Assembly: GCA_902783755.1 (NCBI GenBank)
Contig: CACZSC010000128.1
Coordinates: 1 to 10,903 of the forward strand
Direction of reading: 5' to 3'
From: an uncultured Ruminococcus sp.
GTDB taxonomy: Bacteria; Bacillota; Clostridia; Oscillospirales; CAG-272
Length of the DNA: 10,903 bases
Each line of letters begins with the position of its first letter. The first letter of the stretch is position 1. A program made the translations under genes and the position numbers. Shown here piece by piece: positions 1 through 7,043 of this stretch. Below the pieces are notes generated by a model. The model was not told the DNA's origin. It did not search any database and saw nothing but the letters and a program-made list of their open reading frames with translations.

Positions 1-1
1 T

Positions 2-757
2 CCGGAGGAGACCACGGCATATATCGTATACATGCTCCGGCATATGGAAAAGATCGCCTCCCTGCTCGGCAGAACCGAGGATGCCGGACTGTTCCATGAA
101 AATGCGGAGAAAGTCAGATCCGGATACCGGGAACTCGTCAAGACGAAGAAATTCTCCCTCTATACGGACCGTCAGGCAAAACTGGCCCGCCCCCTGTTCA
201 TGGATCTTCTTGACGGGGAACAGACGGAATACGCAAAAAAGCGCCTCATAAAGGCGCTGGACAACTACAGATGGCGGCTCGGGACCGGGTTCCTCACTAC
301 CCCTCTCATCCTGTATGTGCTGGCGGATATGGATCCGGAGTACGCCTACAGGCTCCTTGAGAACGAAGAGATCCCCGGCTGGCTCTCCATGCCGAAAAAC
401 GGGGCCACAACGATATGGGAGAACTGGGACGGTCCCTTCAACACCCAGGGTGCCGGGCTCGGCTCACTCAACCATTACTCCAAAGGAGCTCTGGTGGAAT
501 GGCTGTTCACTTCCATGTGCGGCATCCGGGTAGCGGGTGAGAACCGGTTCACCGTTTCTCCTCAGCCGGGAGGAAGCTTCACCATGGCTGAAGCCTCCTA
601 CGACAGCATATTCGGCACGATAAAGAGCGGGTGGAAAAGACATGAAGGCGTGACCGTGTTCACGGTAACAGTCCCTTCAAACTGCGAAGCCGACATCAGG
701 CTGCCGGACGGAAGGACGGAGTCCGCAGGACCCGGGACCCATGAGTTCACGGTGTGA
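2..757 (+). CDS. alpha-L-rhamnosidase, GH78 family, C-terminal part (5' end outside window)
   Basis: This is the 3' end of a large glycoside hydrolase that releases terminal L-rhamnose from plant glycosides or polysaccharides. The reading frame is open back to the window edge; the ATG at 32 is internal, because the codons before it (PEETTAYIVY) continue the same helical domain. What is visible is the last part of the (alpha/alpha)6 barrel followed by the C-terminal beta-sandwich domain (from about 530). Diagnostic GH78 motifs are GTGFLTTPLILYVLAD, then GATTIWENWDG, then SLNHYSKGALVEWLF. The Glu of WENWDG (codon 419-421), about 110 residues before the stop, sits where the second catalytic acid (general base) lies in characterised GH78 enzymes. 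No signal peptide can be judged. It is convergent with the next gene and shares a terminator with it. No rhamnose pathway genes are present here, so a link to the neighbouring operon is not supported. Confidence 0.93.
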   Translation, partial: PEETTAYIVYMLRHMEKIASLLGRTEDAGLFHENAEKVRSGYRELVKTKKFSLYTDRQAKLARPLFMDLLDGEQTEYAKKRLIKALDNYRWRLGTGFLTTPLILYVLADMDPEYAYRLLENEEIPGWLSMPKNGATTIWENWDGPFNTQGAGLGSLNHYSKGALVEWLFTSMCGIRVAGENRFTVSPQPGGSFTMAEASYDSIFGTIKSGWKRHEGVTVFTVTVPSNCEADIRLPDGRTESAGPGTHEFTV

Positions 758-776
758 CAAAAATCCGATTAATAGA

Positions 777-804
777 AAAACGGTGTGCAGGTCACACCGT
801 TTTG
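777..804. terminator. bidirectional rho-independent terminator between convergent genes
   Basis: An 11-bp perfect stem, AAAACGGTGTG (777-787) pairing with CACACCGTTTT (793-803), encloses a 5-nt loop. A T-run (TTTTGTTTTTG) follows on the + strand, and the A-run on the left gives TTTTT on the - strand. It can therefore end both the rhamnosidase transcript and the long leftward operon. Confidence 0.88.
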
Positions 805-814
805 TTTTTGGAAA

Positions 815-1501
815 CTATATCCTGATCTGGATGTTCCTTCCGCAGATCCCGTCGAATGCACCTTTCTCCGCCTGGGGAGAATCGCGGTGACAGATCAGCC
901 ACTTGTTCTTCATCCAGAGGATCCCTTCTTCATCATCTCGGATCGGATTGGGCATTTTGGATAACGGCTCATTGGTTCCCTTTGGCAGGATCACCATGCA
1001 TCTGAAGCCCTCCTCCTTTGTTCTCAGAGGAGCGAAATGCAGTACTCCGGGATTGATGCAGACTGGGATGTTCGGGTTGATGTAGAACGCAGTCAGGTCA
1101 CTCGAGTATATGTACTTATTGTAAAATACCTTGTCCGGCGTCGCCAGAAGCAGGATGCAGCCGGTAGTCGTGAAATTCACTTCCGGGCTTTTGTGATACT
1201 CGAGGGCGTTCATCGTATATCCCCTGCCGTTGCAGTATCCGGCCTGCACGGGAATCTCGCCGAACACTCTTCTTGATATGTTCTTGACCATGGCCAGCTT
1301 TTCCAGGACCGGGTCTGAGGCTACGTAGATATTCCCCTCCTCCGGTATCGGCGTATCGTTCAGAGTCACGTACGGTTTTCTCCGGTCTCCCACTTCCCTG
1401 ACGGTTCTGCCGAATTTCCTGAATTCCTCGTCATAGCAGGAATAGATCTTCAGTTCGGGATTCATCTCCCGCAGATGTTTAGGTACCAGATTCACTCTCA
1501 T
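815..1501 (-). CDS. DUF4867 family cupin-like protein, candidate metal-dependent sugar isomerase or epimerase
   Basis: This 228-aa soluble protein matches the DUF4867 family by its ordered motifs: LKIYSCYDEEFRKFGR near the N terminus, then QAGYCNGRGYTMNALEYHKS, then ILPKGTN. No function can be stated with certainty. The core looks like a single cupin: NALEYHKSPE (residues 98-107) reads as cupin motif 1 with Glu101, His103 and Glu107 in ExHx3E spacing, and NPGVLH (150-155) reads as motif 2 with His155. That is a plausible divalent-metal site of the kind used by cupin sugar isomerases. Its ATG overlaps the stop of the ROK gene as ATGA, with GGAGG 9-10 nt upstream, which fixes the start and implies translational coupling. 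It is the last gene of the operon. It may isomerise or epimerise the incoming sugar, or handle an anomer; both are inference. Confidence 0.85.
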   Translation of the reverse strand: MRVNLVPKHLREMNPELKIYSCYDEEFRKFGRTVREVGDRRKPYVTLNDTPIPEEGNIYVASDPVLEKLAMVKNISRRVFGEIPVQAGYCNGRGYTMNALEYHKSPEVNFTTTGCILLLATPDKVFYNKYIYSSDLTAFYINPNIPVCINPGVLHFAPLRTKEEGFRCMVILPKGTNEPLSKMPNPIRDDEEGILWMKNKWLICHRDSPQAEKGAFDGICGRNIQIRI

Positions 1502-2721
1502 ATGATTTTTCCTCCGCTTTCCATAAATTGCGATACCGCCAGCAGCGGAGCTGACAGTTTCTCAAGTTCTCCGTTGAATCTGCTCTTTTCAAGGGCCACC
1601 GAATGGGTGGAATCCATCCCCGTCTCCACCCCGGCAGAGAGTCTCGACATGTAATAGGGGTGATCGAAGATCCCGCCGTAAAGGATCACGCTTCCGGGAT
1701 CGATCATGTATACCAAGCTCTTAAGCGCCTCTGAAAGATAAGTTACTCCCCGGTCTATCACCGAGCATGCTCCCTCGTCACCGCCCCGCGCTGCATTCAG
1801 CACGTCATATATATCGATCTCATCCGGCTTTTTCTCCTCCGCGCTTTTCCAAAGCAGCGGCGTCCTTTCCGGGTCAAGGATCCTCTTTGCCTCCTCCAGC
1901 ATATACGCCGGAGAGGATATCGTCTCAAGGCAGCCCGTCTTTCCGCAGTGACATGGTTTTCCTCCCGCCGCCTCGACGGGTATGTGGCCTATCTCCGAGC
2001 ACTGCATGTTGTCTCCCTGGCGTACACTCCGGCCCACTGAAAGAGCCCCTCCTATGCCGGAGTCGCACCGCATGAAGAAACGGCTTTCCACATGCGGATC
2101 ATATGACAGGAACAGCTGTGCCGCAAGCATGGAGCGTACATTGTTCGAAAGTACCGTCTTCAACCCGGTATGTTTCTCGAACTGTTCGCAGATCGGATAA
2201 TTTTCCGCTGAGAAAGTGCCGTAGCTCGATACCGCAGTTTTCCGGTCCCTGCTTATGACGCCTCTCAGGGCGATGCCAAGACCGATCATGATGCTCCGCG
2301 GGATGCTGTTCTGTTCCGCAAGGTCCATAAGCCTTCCGGAAATCTTCCTGATCTCCTTTTCCGCATCAGCTTTCAGGGGAAGTTCGACTTTTTCGCTGAA
2401 AATGAGCTCACCGTCCATCCAAGTCGCAGACAGTATTGCTTCCCCCAGCCCAAAAAACACGCCAAGAGCACATTTTTTCCGGGCGTTGAGCGAAAGTCCG
2501 ATCTCTCTTCTTCCGGCCCCTCTTCCGGGCATGAACCCGCCCTCGGTGACCAGGCCTTCCGAAATGAGCTCAGACACTATCTTCGTTATTGCCGCAGGAG
2601 TCAGCCCGAGCTTCTCAGCCAGCCTTTTCCTGGACATCCCGTTCTCATCGTGCAGACACAGGAGAGCCGCAGCCCGGTTGCCGCTTCTCAGACTCGTCAT
2701 GTTGTCGCCTTCTATTCGCAT
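1498..2721 (-). CDS. ROK family transcriptional regulator (NagC/XylR type)
   Basis: This 407-aa regulator has an N-terminal winged helix-turn-helix (about residues 15-65, including SRKRLAEKLGLTPAAITKIV) followed by a ROK sugar-kinase-like domain. The ROK signature is clear: EIGH (243-246) and the zinc motif CHCGKTGCLE (257-266), with GIGG at 222-225. At the place where ROK kinases carry the catalytic Asp (usual ND), the sequence reads SNN, with Asn194 replacing Asp, so kinase activity is unlikely and a sensor role is favoured. The start at 2721 has a GAGGAGG site just upstream and overlaps the transporter gene by 10 nt; an internal ATG at 2700 is weaker. Being inside the operon it presumably autoregulates it, binding the palindromes at 6991-7057 and releasing them on sugar binding. 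That is inferred from family behaviour. Confidence 0.93.
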   Translation of the reverse strand: MRIEGDNMTSLRSGNRAAALLCLHDENGMSRKRLAEKLGLTPAAITKIVSELISEGLVTEGGFMPGRGAGRREIGLSLNARKKCALGVFFGLGEAILSATWMDGELIFSEKVELPLKADAEKEIRKISGRLMDLAEQNSIPRSIMIGLGIALRGVISRDRKTAVSSYGTFSAENYPICEQFEKHTGLKTVLSNNVRSMLAAQLFLSYDPHVESRFFMRCDSGIGGALSVGRSVRQGDNMQCSEIGHIPVEAAGGKPCHCGKTGCLETISSPAYMLEEAKRILDPERTPLLWKSAEEKKPDEIDIYDVLNAARGGDEGACSVIDRGVTYLSEALKSLVYMIDPGSVILYGGIFDHPYYMSRLSAGVETGMDSTHSVALEKSRFNGELEKLSAPLLAVSQFMESGGKII

Positions 2722-3641
2722 TTGTCCTCCTCAATTCCGTCTTTTTTCTTCGGATGGAACCGCTCCCTCAGAAGGATAAGGGCAGCCCCGGCAAGTACTA
2801 TCAGGATGCCCAGCGCCTTCACCCATGTCATCTGCTCACCGAGGAAGAAGATCCCGATGAAGCAGCTCACCACGGGCATAAGAAGCAGCCACAGCTTTAC
2901 TATCCAGACCTCGTGTCTCTTCAGGTTCCTGTAATAGAAGAAGTATATAAGGGTCTGTGCCAGCCCTCCCAGCGCCACGAGGGGCCACAGGGACAGTGGT
3001 TCGAGACTTCCTATTATCCTGAAGTCTCCCCGCACGGCAGTCGATAAGGCGAACAGGACCAGAACGACAAAGTTGTTGTAGTACGAAATGGTATCCGGAT
3101 CACCGTTCCTCTTCTCCTGTACATGCTTTATGAGGAAAGCGTTCACGGTCACGCACAGGGCGCTCAGCAGGAAGAACACATCGGTGAAATGGAATTCCAG
3201 TCCCGTGACGTCTATCCCCAGCACCAGGATTACCCCGGCGAGCATGATGATGCTCCCGATCCAGTCGCTGCCATACAGCTTCTTCCTGTAGATCGCAACG
3301 GTCAGGATATTGACCATCAGCACATCCGTCTTCAGCAGCGCGGTGCCCGTGCTCAGGGAACCTCCCGCATATCCGAGGTTTGCGAACATGTCTAGCAGAA
3401 ATCCCAGCACTCCTATCAGAAGCAGGATCCATGCGGTCCTGCCCTGTCTGAACAGTCTCCTGTATCCGCCGTCAGCGAATATCTGGACCGTGAGAAACAC
3501 AAGCGCCGCCGATCTCAGGAGGAAACCCACCAGGAAAGCGGATCCCGTCGTATCCACAAGGTGCTTGCTTACGGCGTAGTATACAGACCACGCCAGTATC
3601 ATGCCGGCTATCATCCCGGCGTCTTTGACCTTTGAGCTCAT
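2712..3641 (-). CDS. DMT superfamily transporter with two EamA domains, candidate product exporter
   Basis: This 309-aa integral membrane protein has ten predicted hydrophobic segments (roughly residues 8-24, 36-54, 70-88, 98-118, 126-144, 152-170, 186-202, 215-236, 246-267 and 272-291). They are arranged as two EamA repeats of five, with a charged cytoplasmic tail (RERFHPKKKDGIEEDK). The length and the C-terminal GEQMTWVKALGILIVLAGAALI pattern fit the drug/metabolite transporter superfamily, whose members are mostly metabolite exporters. Its ATG overlaps the dehydrogenase stop as ATGA, so it is translated by coupling; no strong ribosome binding site is seen. Placed directly after the aldehyde reductase, it may export the reduced end product (isethionate in the proposed pathway). 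Import of the substrate is a less likely alternative. The substrate cannot be read from the sequence. Confidence 0.9.
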   Translation of the reverse strand: MSSKVKDAGMIAGMILAWSVYYAVSKHLVDTTGSAFLVGFLLRSAALVFLTVQIFADGGYRRLFRQGRTAWILLLIGVLGFLLDMFANLGYAGGSLSTGTALLKTDVLMVNILTVAIYRKKLYGSDWIGSIIMLAGVILVLGIDVTGLEFHFTDVFFLLSALCVTVNAFLIKHVQEKRNGDPDTISYYNNFVVLVLFALSTAVRGDFRIIGSLEPLSLWPLVALGGLAQTLIYFFYYRNLKRHEVWIVKLWLLLMPVVSCFIGIFFLGEQMTWVKALGILIVLAGAALILLRERFHPKKKDGIEEDKCE

Positions 3642-4735
3642 GCCAGTGTTTCAAACATCTTTCTGAGGGATCCCGCTGTCATTTCAACGGGATTGTTCTT
3701 CATAAGCGGATGGGCTTCGCAGTCCCGGCACAGTCTGTCAAAATCCAGATCTTCAAGATCCGAGAGCCGCGTGCGGAGTCCTCCGATCCTTTTAAGTTCG
3801 TCTATCCTCTCTGCCAGCTCCTCCGTTCCGGAGAGCCCGGCATCCCTTGCAAGTTTCTCCAGCCTGTCGTCGGCGTTTATTCTGACGAAAGCGGAAAGTG
3901 TGAAAGCGCAGGCCTCACCGTGTGGAAGATGGTAGTCCTCCGACAGCGGGTAGCTGCAGGCATGGCATCCGGCCGTCTTGGGAACAGCGAAGCTCAGCCC
4001 TCCGAGAAGAGCCGCCATGGACATGTTTCTTCTGGCCTCCCGGTCATTCCCGTCTCTCCAGGCTCTCTCAAGATTTCCAAGCACGAGTCTTACGGCCTCG
4101 GCTGCCATCAGGTCCGGTATGGGCTGGTGGTTGCGGCTCCAATACCCTTCGAGGGCGTGGGCCAGAGCATCAAGGCCTGTATTCATGGTAGTCCTTTTCG
4201 GAACGGAATATGTCAGTTCCGGATCCACGAGAGCCGCCCTGGGCATGAACGCGGGATCGTTTATGGTCTTCTTTTCCTTTCCGCAGCTGGTGACAGACAC
4301 CTGTGTGACCTCGCTTCCGGTCCCGGCGGTCGTCGGTATGGCAATCATGGGGAGCCTTTTCGCAGGGAACTTCCGGACGCCGCGGAAATATGCAAGGGCG
4401 TCTTCGCTTTCGCAGGCTATGGCTGCTGCGAATTTCGCCGTGTCCATGGTGCTGCCTCCTCCCATTCCGGCCACAGAGTCCGCACCGAGAGACCGTATGA
4501 GCAAAGCCGCCTCCCTGACTCCGCTGATCTGGGGATTCTCCTCTATGTCAGAGAATATCCCGCAGATCTCCGGGATCTCGCCCATGAGTTTTTCCGCCGC
4601 GGGTCTCAGGAACCTGTCACATACGAGAAAGCATCTTGATGCTCCCGTGTCTTTCAGTATCTCACCGAGTTCCCTGATCTTTCCCTCTCCGAACCATATC
4701 TTAACAGGCTGGGAGTACAGAAAATCATTTGCCAT
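3638..4735 (-). CDS. iron-containing alcohol dehydrogenase, candidate sulfoacetaldehyde reductase (SqwF-like)
   Basis: This 365-aa group III Fe-dependent dehydrogenase belongs to the family that includes FucO. The N-terminal nucleotide-binding domain has GGGSTMD (92-98). LVCD places Asp40 where FucO Asp39 favours NAD over NADP. PTTAGTGSEVT (134-144) is the family signature. All four metal ligands are present: Asp189 and His193 in GLDALAHALE, His258 in GCHACSYPL, and His272 in PHGEA, with the same 14-residue spacing as in FucO. The position of FucO His267 is Tyr262, a change I know from HAxSYPL-type subfamilies. It starts 11 nt inside the isomerase gene. The operon context suggests reduction of a short aldehyde released by transketolase. 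Sulfoacetaldehyde reductases of this fold are known (for example SarD), so sulfoacetaldehyde to isethionate is the favoured but unproved reaction. The alternative is a generic aldehyde or sugar alcohol dehydrogenase. Confidence 0.92.
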   Translation of the reverse strand: MANDFLYSQPVKIWFGEGKIRELGEILKDTGASRCFLVCDRFLRPAAEKLMGEIPEICGIFSDIEENPQISGVREAALLIRSLGADSVAGMGGGSTMDTAKFAAAIACESEDALAYFRGVRKFPAKRLPMIAIPTTAGTGSEVTQVSVTSCGKEKKTINDPAFMPRAALVDPELTYSVPKRTTMNTGLDALAHALEGYWSRNHQPIPDLMAAEAVRLVLGNLERAWRDGNDREARRNMSMAALLGGLSFAVPKTAGCHACSYPLSEDYHLPHGEACAFTLSAFVRINADDRLEKLARDAGLSGTEELAERIDELKRIGGLRTRLSDLEDLDFDRLCRDCEAHPLMKNNPVEMTAGSLRKMFETLA

Positions 4736-5201
4736 ATACCCTGTCCTCTATTTCTTCTATGCGGGCTGCGAACCTGTGCATGTTGGCGGCTCTCCAGTCC
4801 TCAAGATCCTGGCACCACTCCGTGCCGAGGAAGACCTTCACCATCTCGACAGCCATCTCGGGGCCGACTATCCATCCCCCCATGCAGAGCACGTTGGCAT
4901 TGTTGATGGCTCTTGCCATCTTCGCGCTGTAGACACCCTCGCACGCCACGGCATGGATGCCCCTGAACTTGTTCGACACCACCGACATCCCGGCTCCAGT
5001 GCCGCAGATCAGGACCGCCCTGTCATAGGCTCCCTTCTGAAGCTCCTCTGCGACCTCAGACGCCACCTGGTAATACGGGTGTACGTTTTCGGGATCTGTG
5101 GTCCCGAGGTCGTCAAACTCGATATTCTGTTCCCTAAGATATGCGGCGACAGCTTCCTTCACCGCGAATCCGGACTTGTCGCTTCCGATAGCAATCTTCA
5201 T
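4725..5201 (-). CDS. RpiB/LacAB family isomerase with altered phosphate site, candidate sulfoerythrose isomerase (SqwI-like)
   Basis: This 158-aa protein has the complete RpiB fold signature: IAIGSDKSGFAVKE at the N terminus, CGTGAGMS (66-73) with the catalytic Cys66, SNKFRGIHA (76-84) and NNANVL (100-105). Classical ribose-5-phosphate isomerases B read SDH, HN(x)AN, LGAR and GGRH at the substrate-contact sites. Here the positions are SDK (Lys9), INNAN (Ile99), MGGW (Trp110) and NMH (Met141). The enediol-forming Cys is therefore kept, while the ring-opening His and several phosphate-contacting residues are lost. That argues for a non-phosphorylated, perhaps acyclic, aldose/ketose substrate such as 4-deoxy-4-sulfoerythrose. 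LacA also carries Lys at the first site, so that single change is not decisive. It lies 17 nt after the transketolase C gene, with GGGGGAAGGAAAT before the ATG. Confidence 0.92.
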   Translation of the reverse strand: MKIAIGSDKSGFAVKEAVAAYLREQNIEFDDLGTTDPENVHPYYQVASEVAEELQKGAYDRAVLICGTGAGMSVVSNKFRGIHAVACEGVYSAKMARAINNANVLCMGGWIVGPEMAVEMVKVFLGTEWCQDLEDWRAANMHRFAARIEEIEDRVYGK

Positions 5202-5218
5202 ATTTCCTTCCCCCTGCG

Positions 5219-6142
5219 TTATCTGGCTGACAGCGCCAGTTTTGCTTTCTTTATTATATTCTCCTTATTGAGGCCGAGCGCTTCACGCAGATACGGCAGT
5301 TTGCCGACTTCTCCGAACCGGTCCTCGACGCCCACCCCGAACACGGGTATCCTGTCAGTAGCGAGAGCTTCGAGTACTGCCGAGCGGAGCCCTCCGATCA
5401 CGTTGTGGTTCTCCACGGTCAGGACCGTTCCGGTCTTCTTTGCCGAAGCCCTTACCGTCTCTGAGTCTATCGGCTTAATCGTATGCACGTTTATGACCTC
5501 GCAGTCTATGCCCTCCTCCGCGAGCTCTTCCGCCGCATCAAGTGCGTCCTTCGTGAGGAAACCTGTAACCAGGACCGTAAGATCCTTTCCTTTTCTCATT
5601 ACGTCCGCTTTGAAAAGGTCGAAACTGTAGTCCTCCGGGAACACATCCGGAAGCTCTTTCCTGAACAGCCGCACGTACACGCATCCCCTGTAATCGTTTA
5701 TGACTGGCATGGCAGCCCTCAGCTGGACACTGTCCACAGGCTCGAATATGACGACTCCCGGGATTGAGCGTATGACTCCTATGTCCTCTATGCTCATATG
5801 AGTGCCGCCGTTGAGCTCCGCCGCGATACCGGGATCGGTCCCCACTATCTTGACGTTCTGCTCCGCGTACGCGACGGATATGGCGATCTGGTCGCATATC
5901 CTTCTTGTAGCGAATGGAGCGAAGCTCTCTATCCAGGGCTTGAAACCGTAGCTTGAAAGACCTGCTGCGATGGATGCCATATTCTGCTCGGCTATGCCGC
6001 AGTCGAAGACCCTGTCAGGGAATCTGGATCTGAGTCCCAGGGTCCCGCTGGCTTTCCCTAGGTCCGCGTCAAGAAGGCACACATGCCTGTCCTTCTCCAT
6101 GAGCTCCCCGAGGCATTCCGCGTAATATGCTCTCATTTCCAT
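5219..6142 (-). CDS. transketolase, C-terminal subunit (pyrimidine-binding and C domains; candidate SqwH)
   Basis: This 307-aa half-transketolase is the partner of the upstream N subunit; together they transfer a two-carbon ketol unit from a ketose to an aldose using thiamine diphosphate. The Pyr domain (about 1-165) contains GIAEQNM with Glu52, the residue that activates the cofactor aminopyrimidine. The C-terminal domain follows (about 185-307, including TVENHNVIGGLRSAV). Compared with E. coli transketolase, Arg4 and Ser32 match the phosphate-binding Arg358 and Ser385, GGTH (His115) matches His473, and RLFR (158-161) lies at Arg520. The position of phosphate-binding His461 is Asp103 in TDPGIAAELNGGTH. 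Only 3 nt separate it from the N-subunit gene, with GGGGAGG upstream of its ATG. Two-subunit enzymes are common in Firmicutes, so the specific substrate rests on context and the altered pocket. Confidence 0.94.
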   Translation of the reverse strand: MEMRAYYAECLGELMEKDRHVCLLDADLGKASGTLGLRSRFPDRVFDCGIAEQNMASIAAGLSSYGFKPWIESFAPFATRRICDQIAISVAYAEQNVKIVGTDPGIAAELNGGTHMSIEDIGVIRSIPGVVIFEPVDSVQLRAAMPVINDYRGCVYVRLFRKELPDVFPEDYSFDLFKADVMRKGKDLTVLVTGFLTKDALDAAEELAEEGIDCEVINVHTIKPIDSETVRASAKKTGTVLTVENHNVIGGLRSAVLEALATDRIPVFGVGVEDRFGEVGKLPYLREALGLNKENIIKKAKLALSAR

Positions 6143-6145
6143 AGT

Positions 6146-6973
6146 CTACGCCTCCCCTCTGATCTCGAGGACCGCGGCTCTCGCCTGCTCCTCGTTCACG
6201 TTCACGTTATGGTTCCCGCTGCCGAGATCCTCTATCCATTTCACCCCGCAGCCTTTTTTAGTATTCAGTATCACCATAGTCGGTTTTTCAGAACCGATCC
6301 CGGTCTTCGCATGTTTCACCGCCAGGCTCACCTGCTCCACATCGTTCCCGTCCTCGACTTCTATGACGTTCCAGCCGAAGGCAGCCCACTTCTCGTCGAG
6401 AGGGGATATGGAATTGATGTCTTCCACAGCGCCGTCAAGCTGCAGCTTGTTTGAATCCGTGAATGCGATCAGGTTGTCGAGCTTCTTTGCAGCAGCGAAC
6501 ATCGCCGCCTCCCAGATCTGTCCCTCCTGGCTCTCACCGTCACCGATGAGCGTGTAGATCACGGCCCCGTCCCCCTCTAGCTTTGAGCCCAGCGCAGCCC
6601 CGACTGCGCAGGAGAATCCCTGTCCAAGGCTTCCGGTGGTCATGTCGATACCGGGAGTCAGTCTGGCGTCGCAGTGGCTCGGAAGATGCGTTCCGCCCTG
6701 ATTGAGAGTCAGAAGTTCCTTTTTATCGAAGAATCCGCGGTTCGCGAGCGCCGCGTATACTGCGGGCCCGGCATGGCCCTTTGAGCACACGAAACGGTCC
6801 CTTCCCTCTTTTTTCGGATCATGCGGATCTATGTTCATCTCCTCAAAATACAGGACTGCCAGAAGTTCAACTACCGAAAGGCAGCCTCCTATGTGTCCCA
6901 CGCCGAGATGCCCGATGCTGGTCACGATATCGCAGCGGATATCCCTGCACACCTCTCTGAGATCTGTTTCCAA
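6146..6973 (-). CDS. transketolase, N-terminal subunit (thiamine diphosphate-binding; candidate SqwG)
   Basis: This 275-aa subunit is the first gene of the leftward operon. It carries the cofactor diphosphate site GDGESQEG (144-151) ending in DSN (Asn175), the Mg-binding GDG...N motif of the family. Substrate-site histidines are kept: His27 in GHIGG, His67 in SKGHAGP, His100 in LPSH, and His255 in SGNH. TTGSLGQGFS (112-121) is the usual loop. The start is a TTG at 6973, chosen because GGAGG at 6983-6987 lies 9 nt upstream and no ATG fits. A consensus promoter lies just upstream. It pairs with the following gene to form one active transketolase. In the proposed pathway the enzyme cleaves 6-deoxy-6-sulfofructose and then sulfoerythrulose, each time giving xylulose 5-phosphate from glyceraldehyde 3-phosphate. 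An ordinary pentose phosphate role is the alternative. Confidence 0.94.
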   Translation of the reverse strand: METDLREVCRDIRCDIVTSIGHLGVGHIGGCLSVVELLAVLYFEEMNIDPHDPKKEGRDRFVCSKGHAGPAVYAALANRGFFDKKELLTLNQGGTHLPSHCDARLTPGIDMTTGSLGQGFSCAVGAALGSKLEGDGAVIYTLIGDGESQEGQIWEAAMFAAAKKLDNLIAFTDSNKLQLDGAVEDINSISPLDEKWAAFGWNVIEVEDGNDVEQVSLAVKHAKTGIGSEKPTMVILNTKKGCGVKWIEDLGSGNHNVNVNEEQARAAVLEIRGEA

Positions 6974-6990
6974 GTTTTATATCCTCCATT

Positions 6991-7013
6991 TGTTTAAAAC
7001 TGTTAATCAAACA
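6991..7013. promoter_or_regulatory. inverted repeat at the operon transcription start, candidate ROK operator
   Basis: Arms TGTTTAA (6991-6997) and TCAAACA (7007-7013) are inverted repeats with one mismatch and a 9-nt spacer. The dyad covers the predicted start of transcription (about 7008) of the leftward operon, a repressing position. The GTTT/AAAC arms resemble AT-rich ROK operators such as those of XylR. Binding by the ROK protein encoded in this operon is inferred. Confidence 0.4.
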
Positions 7014-7014
7014 G

Positions 7015-7043
7015 ATTCTAGTTTATTTTTCAATATTTGTCAA
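7015..7043 (-). promoter_or_regulatory. sigma-A promoter of the seven-gene leftward operon
   Basis: On the - strand there is TTGACA (7043-7038), a 17-nt spacer and TAGAAT (7020-7015). This is a near-perfect vegetative promoter, with transcription expected from about 7008, giving a 35-nt leader before the TTG start of the transketolase N gene. Confidence 0.82.

Noticed and set aside
1498..2721. ROK protein as the missing sugar kinase of the pathway.
   Set aside because: It has an N-terminal helix-turn-helix and Asn in place of the catalytic Asp, so it reads as a regulator.
2255..3047. Several + strand open frames opposite the ROK and transporter genes.
   Set aside because: They are antisense to clear coding sequence, with low-complexity translations and no initiation signals.
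3638..4735. Tyr262 in place of FucO His267 as a sign of an inactive dehydrogenase.
   Set aside because: The HAxSYPL form is a normal subfamily variant, and all four metal ligands are present.
3978..5630. Open frame of about 550 codons on the + strand.
   Set aside because: It lies antisense to three well-recognised genes (dehydrogenase, RpiB-like, transketolase C), is Ser/Pro/Arg-rich with no family resemblance, and has no promoter or ribosome binding site. It is a shadow of GC-biased codon use.
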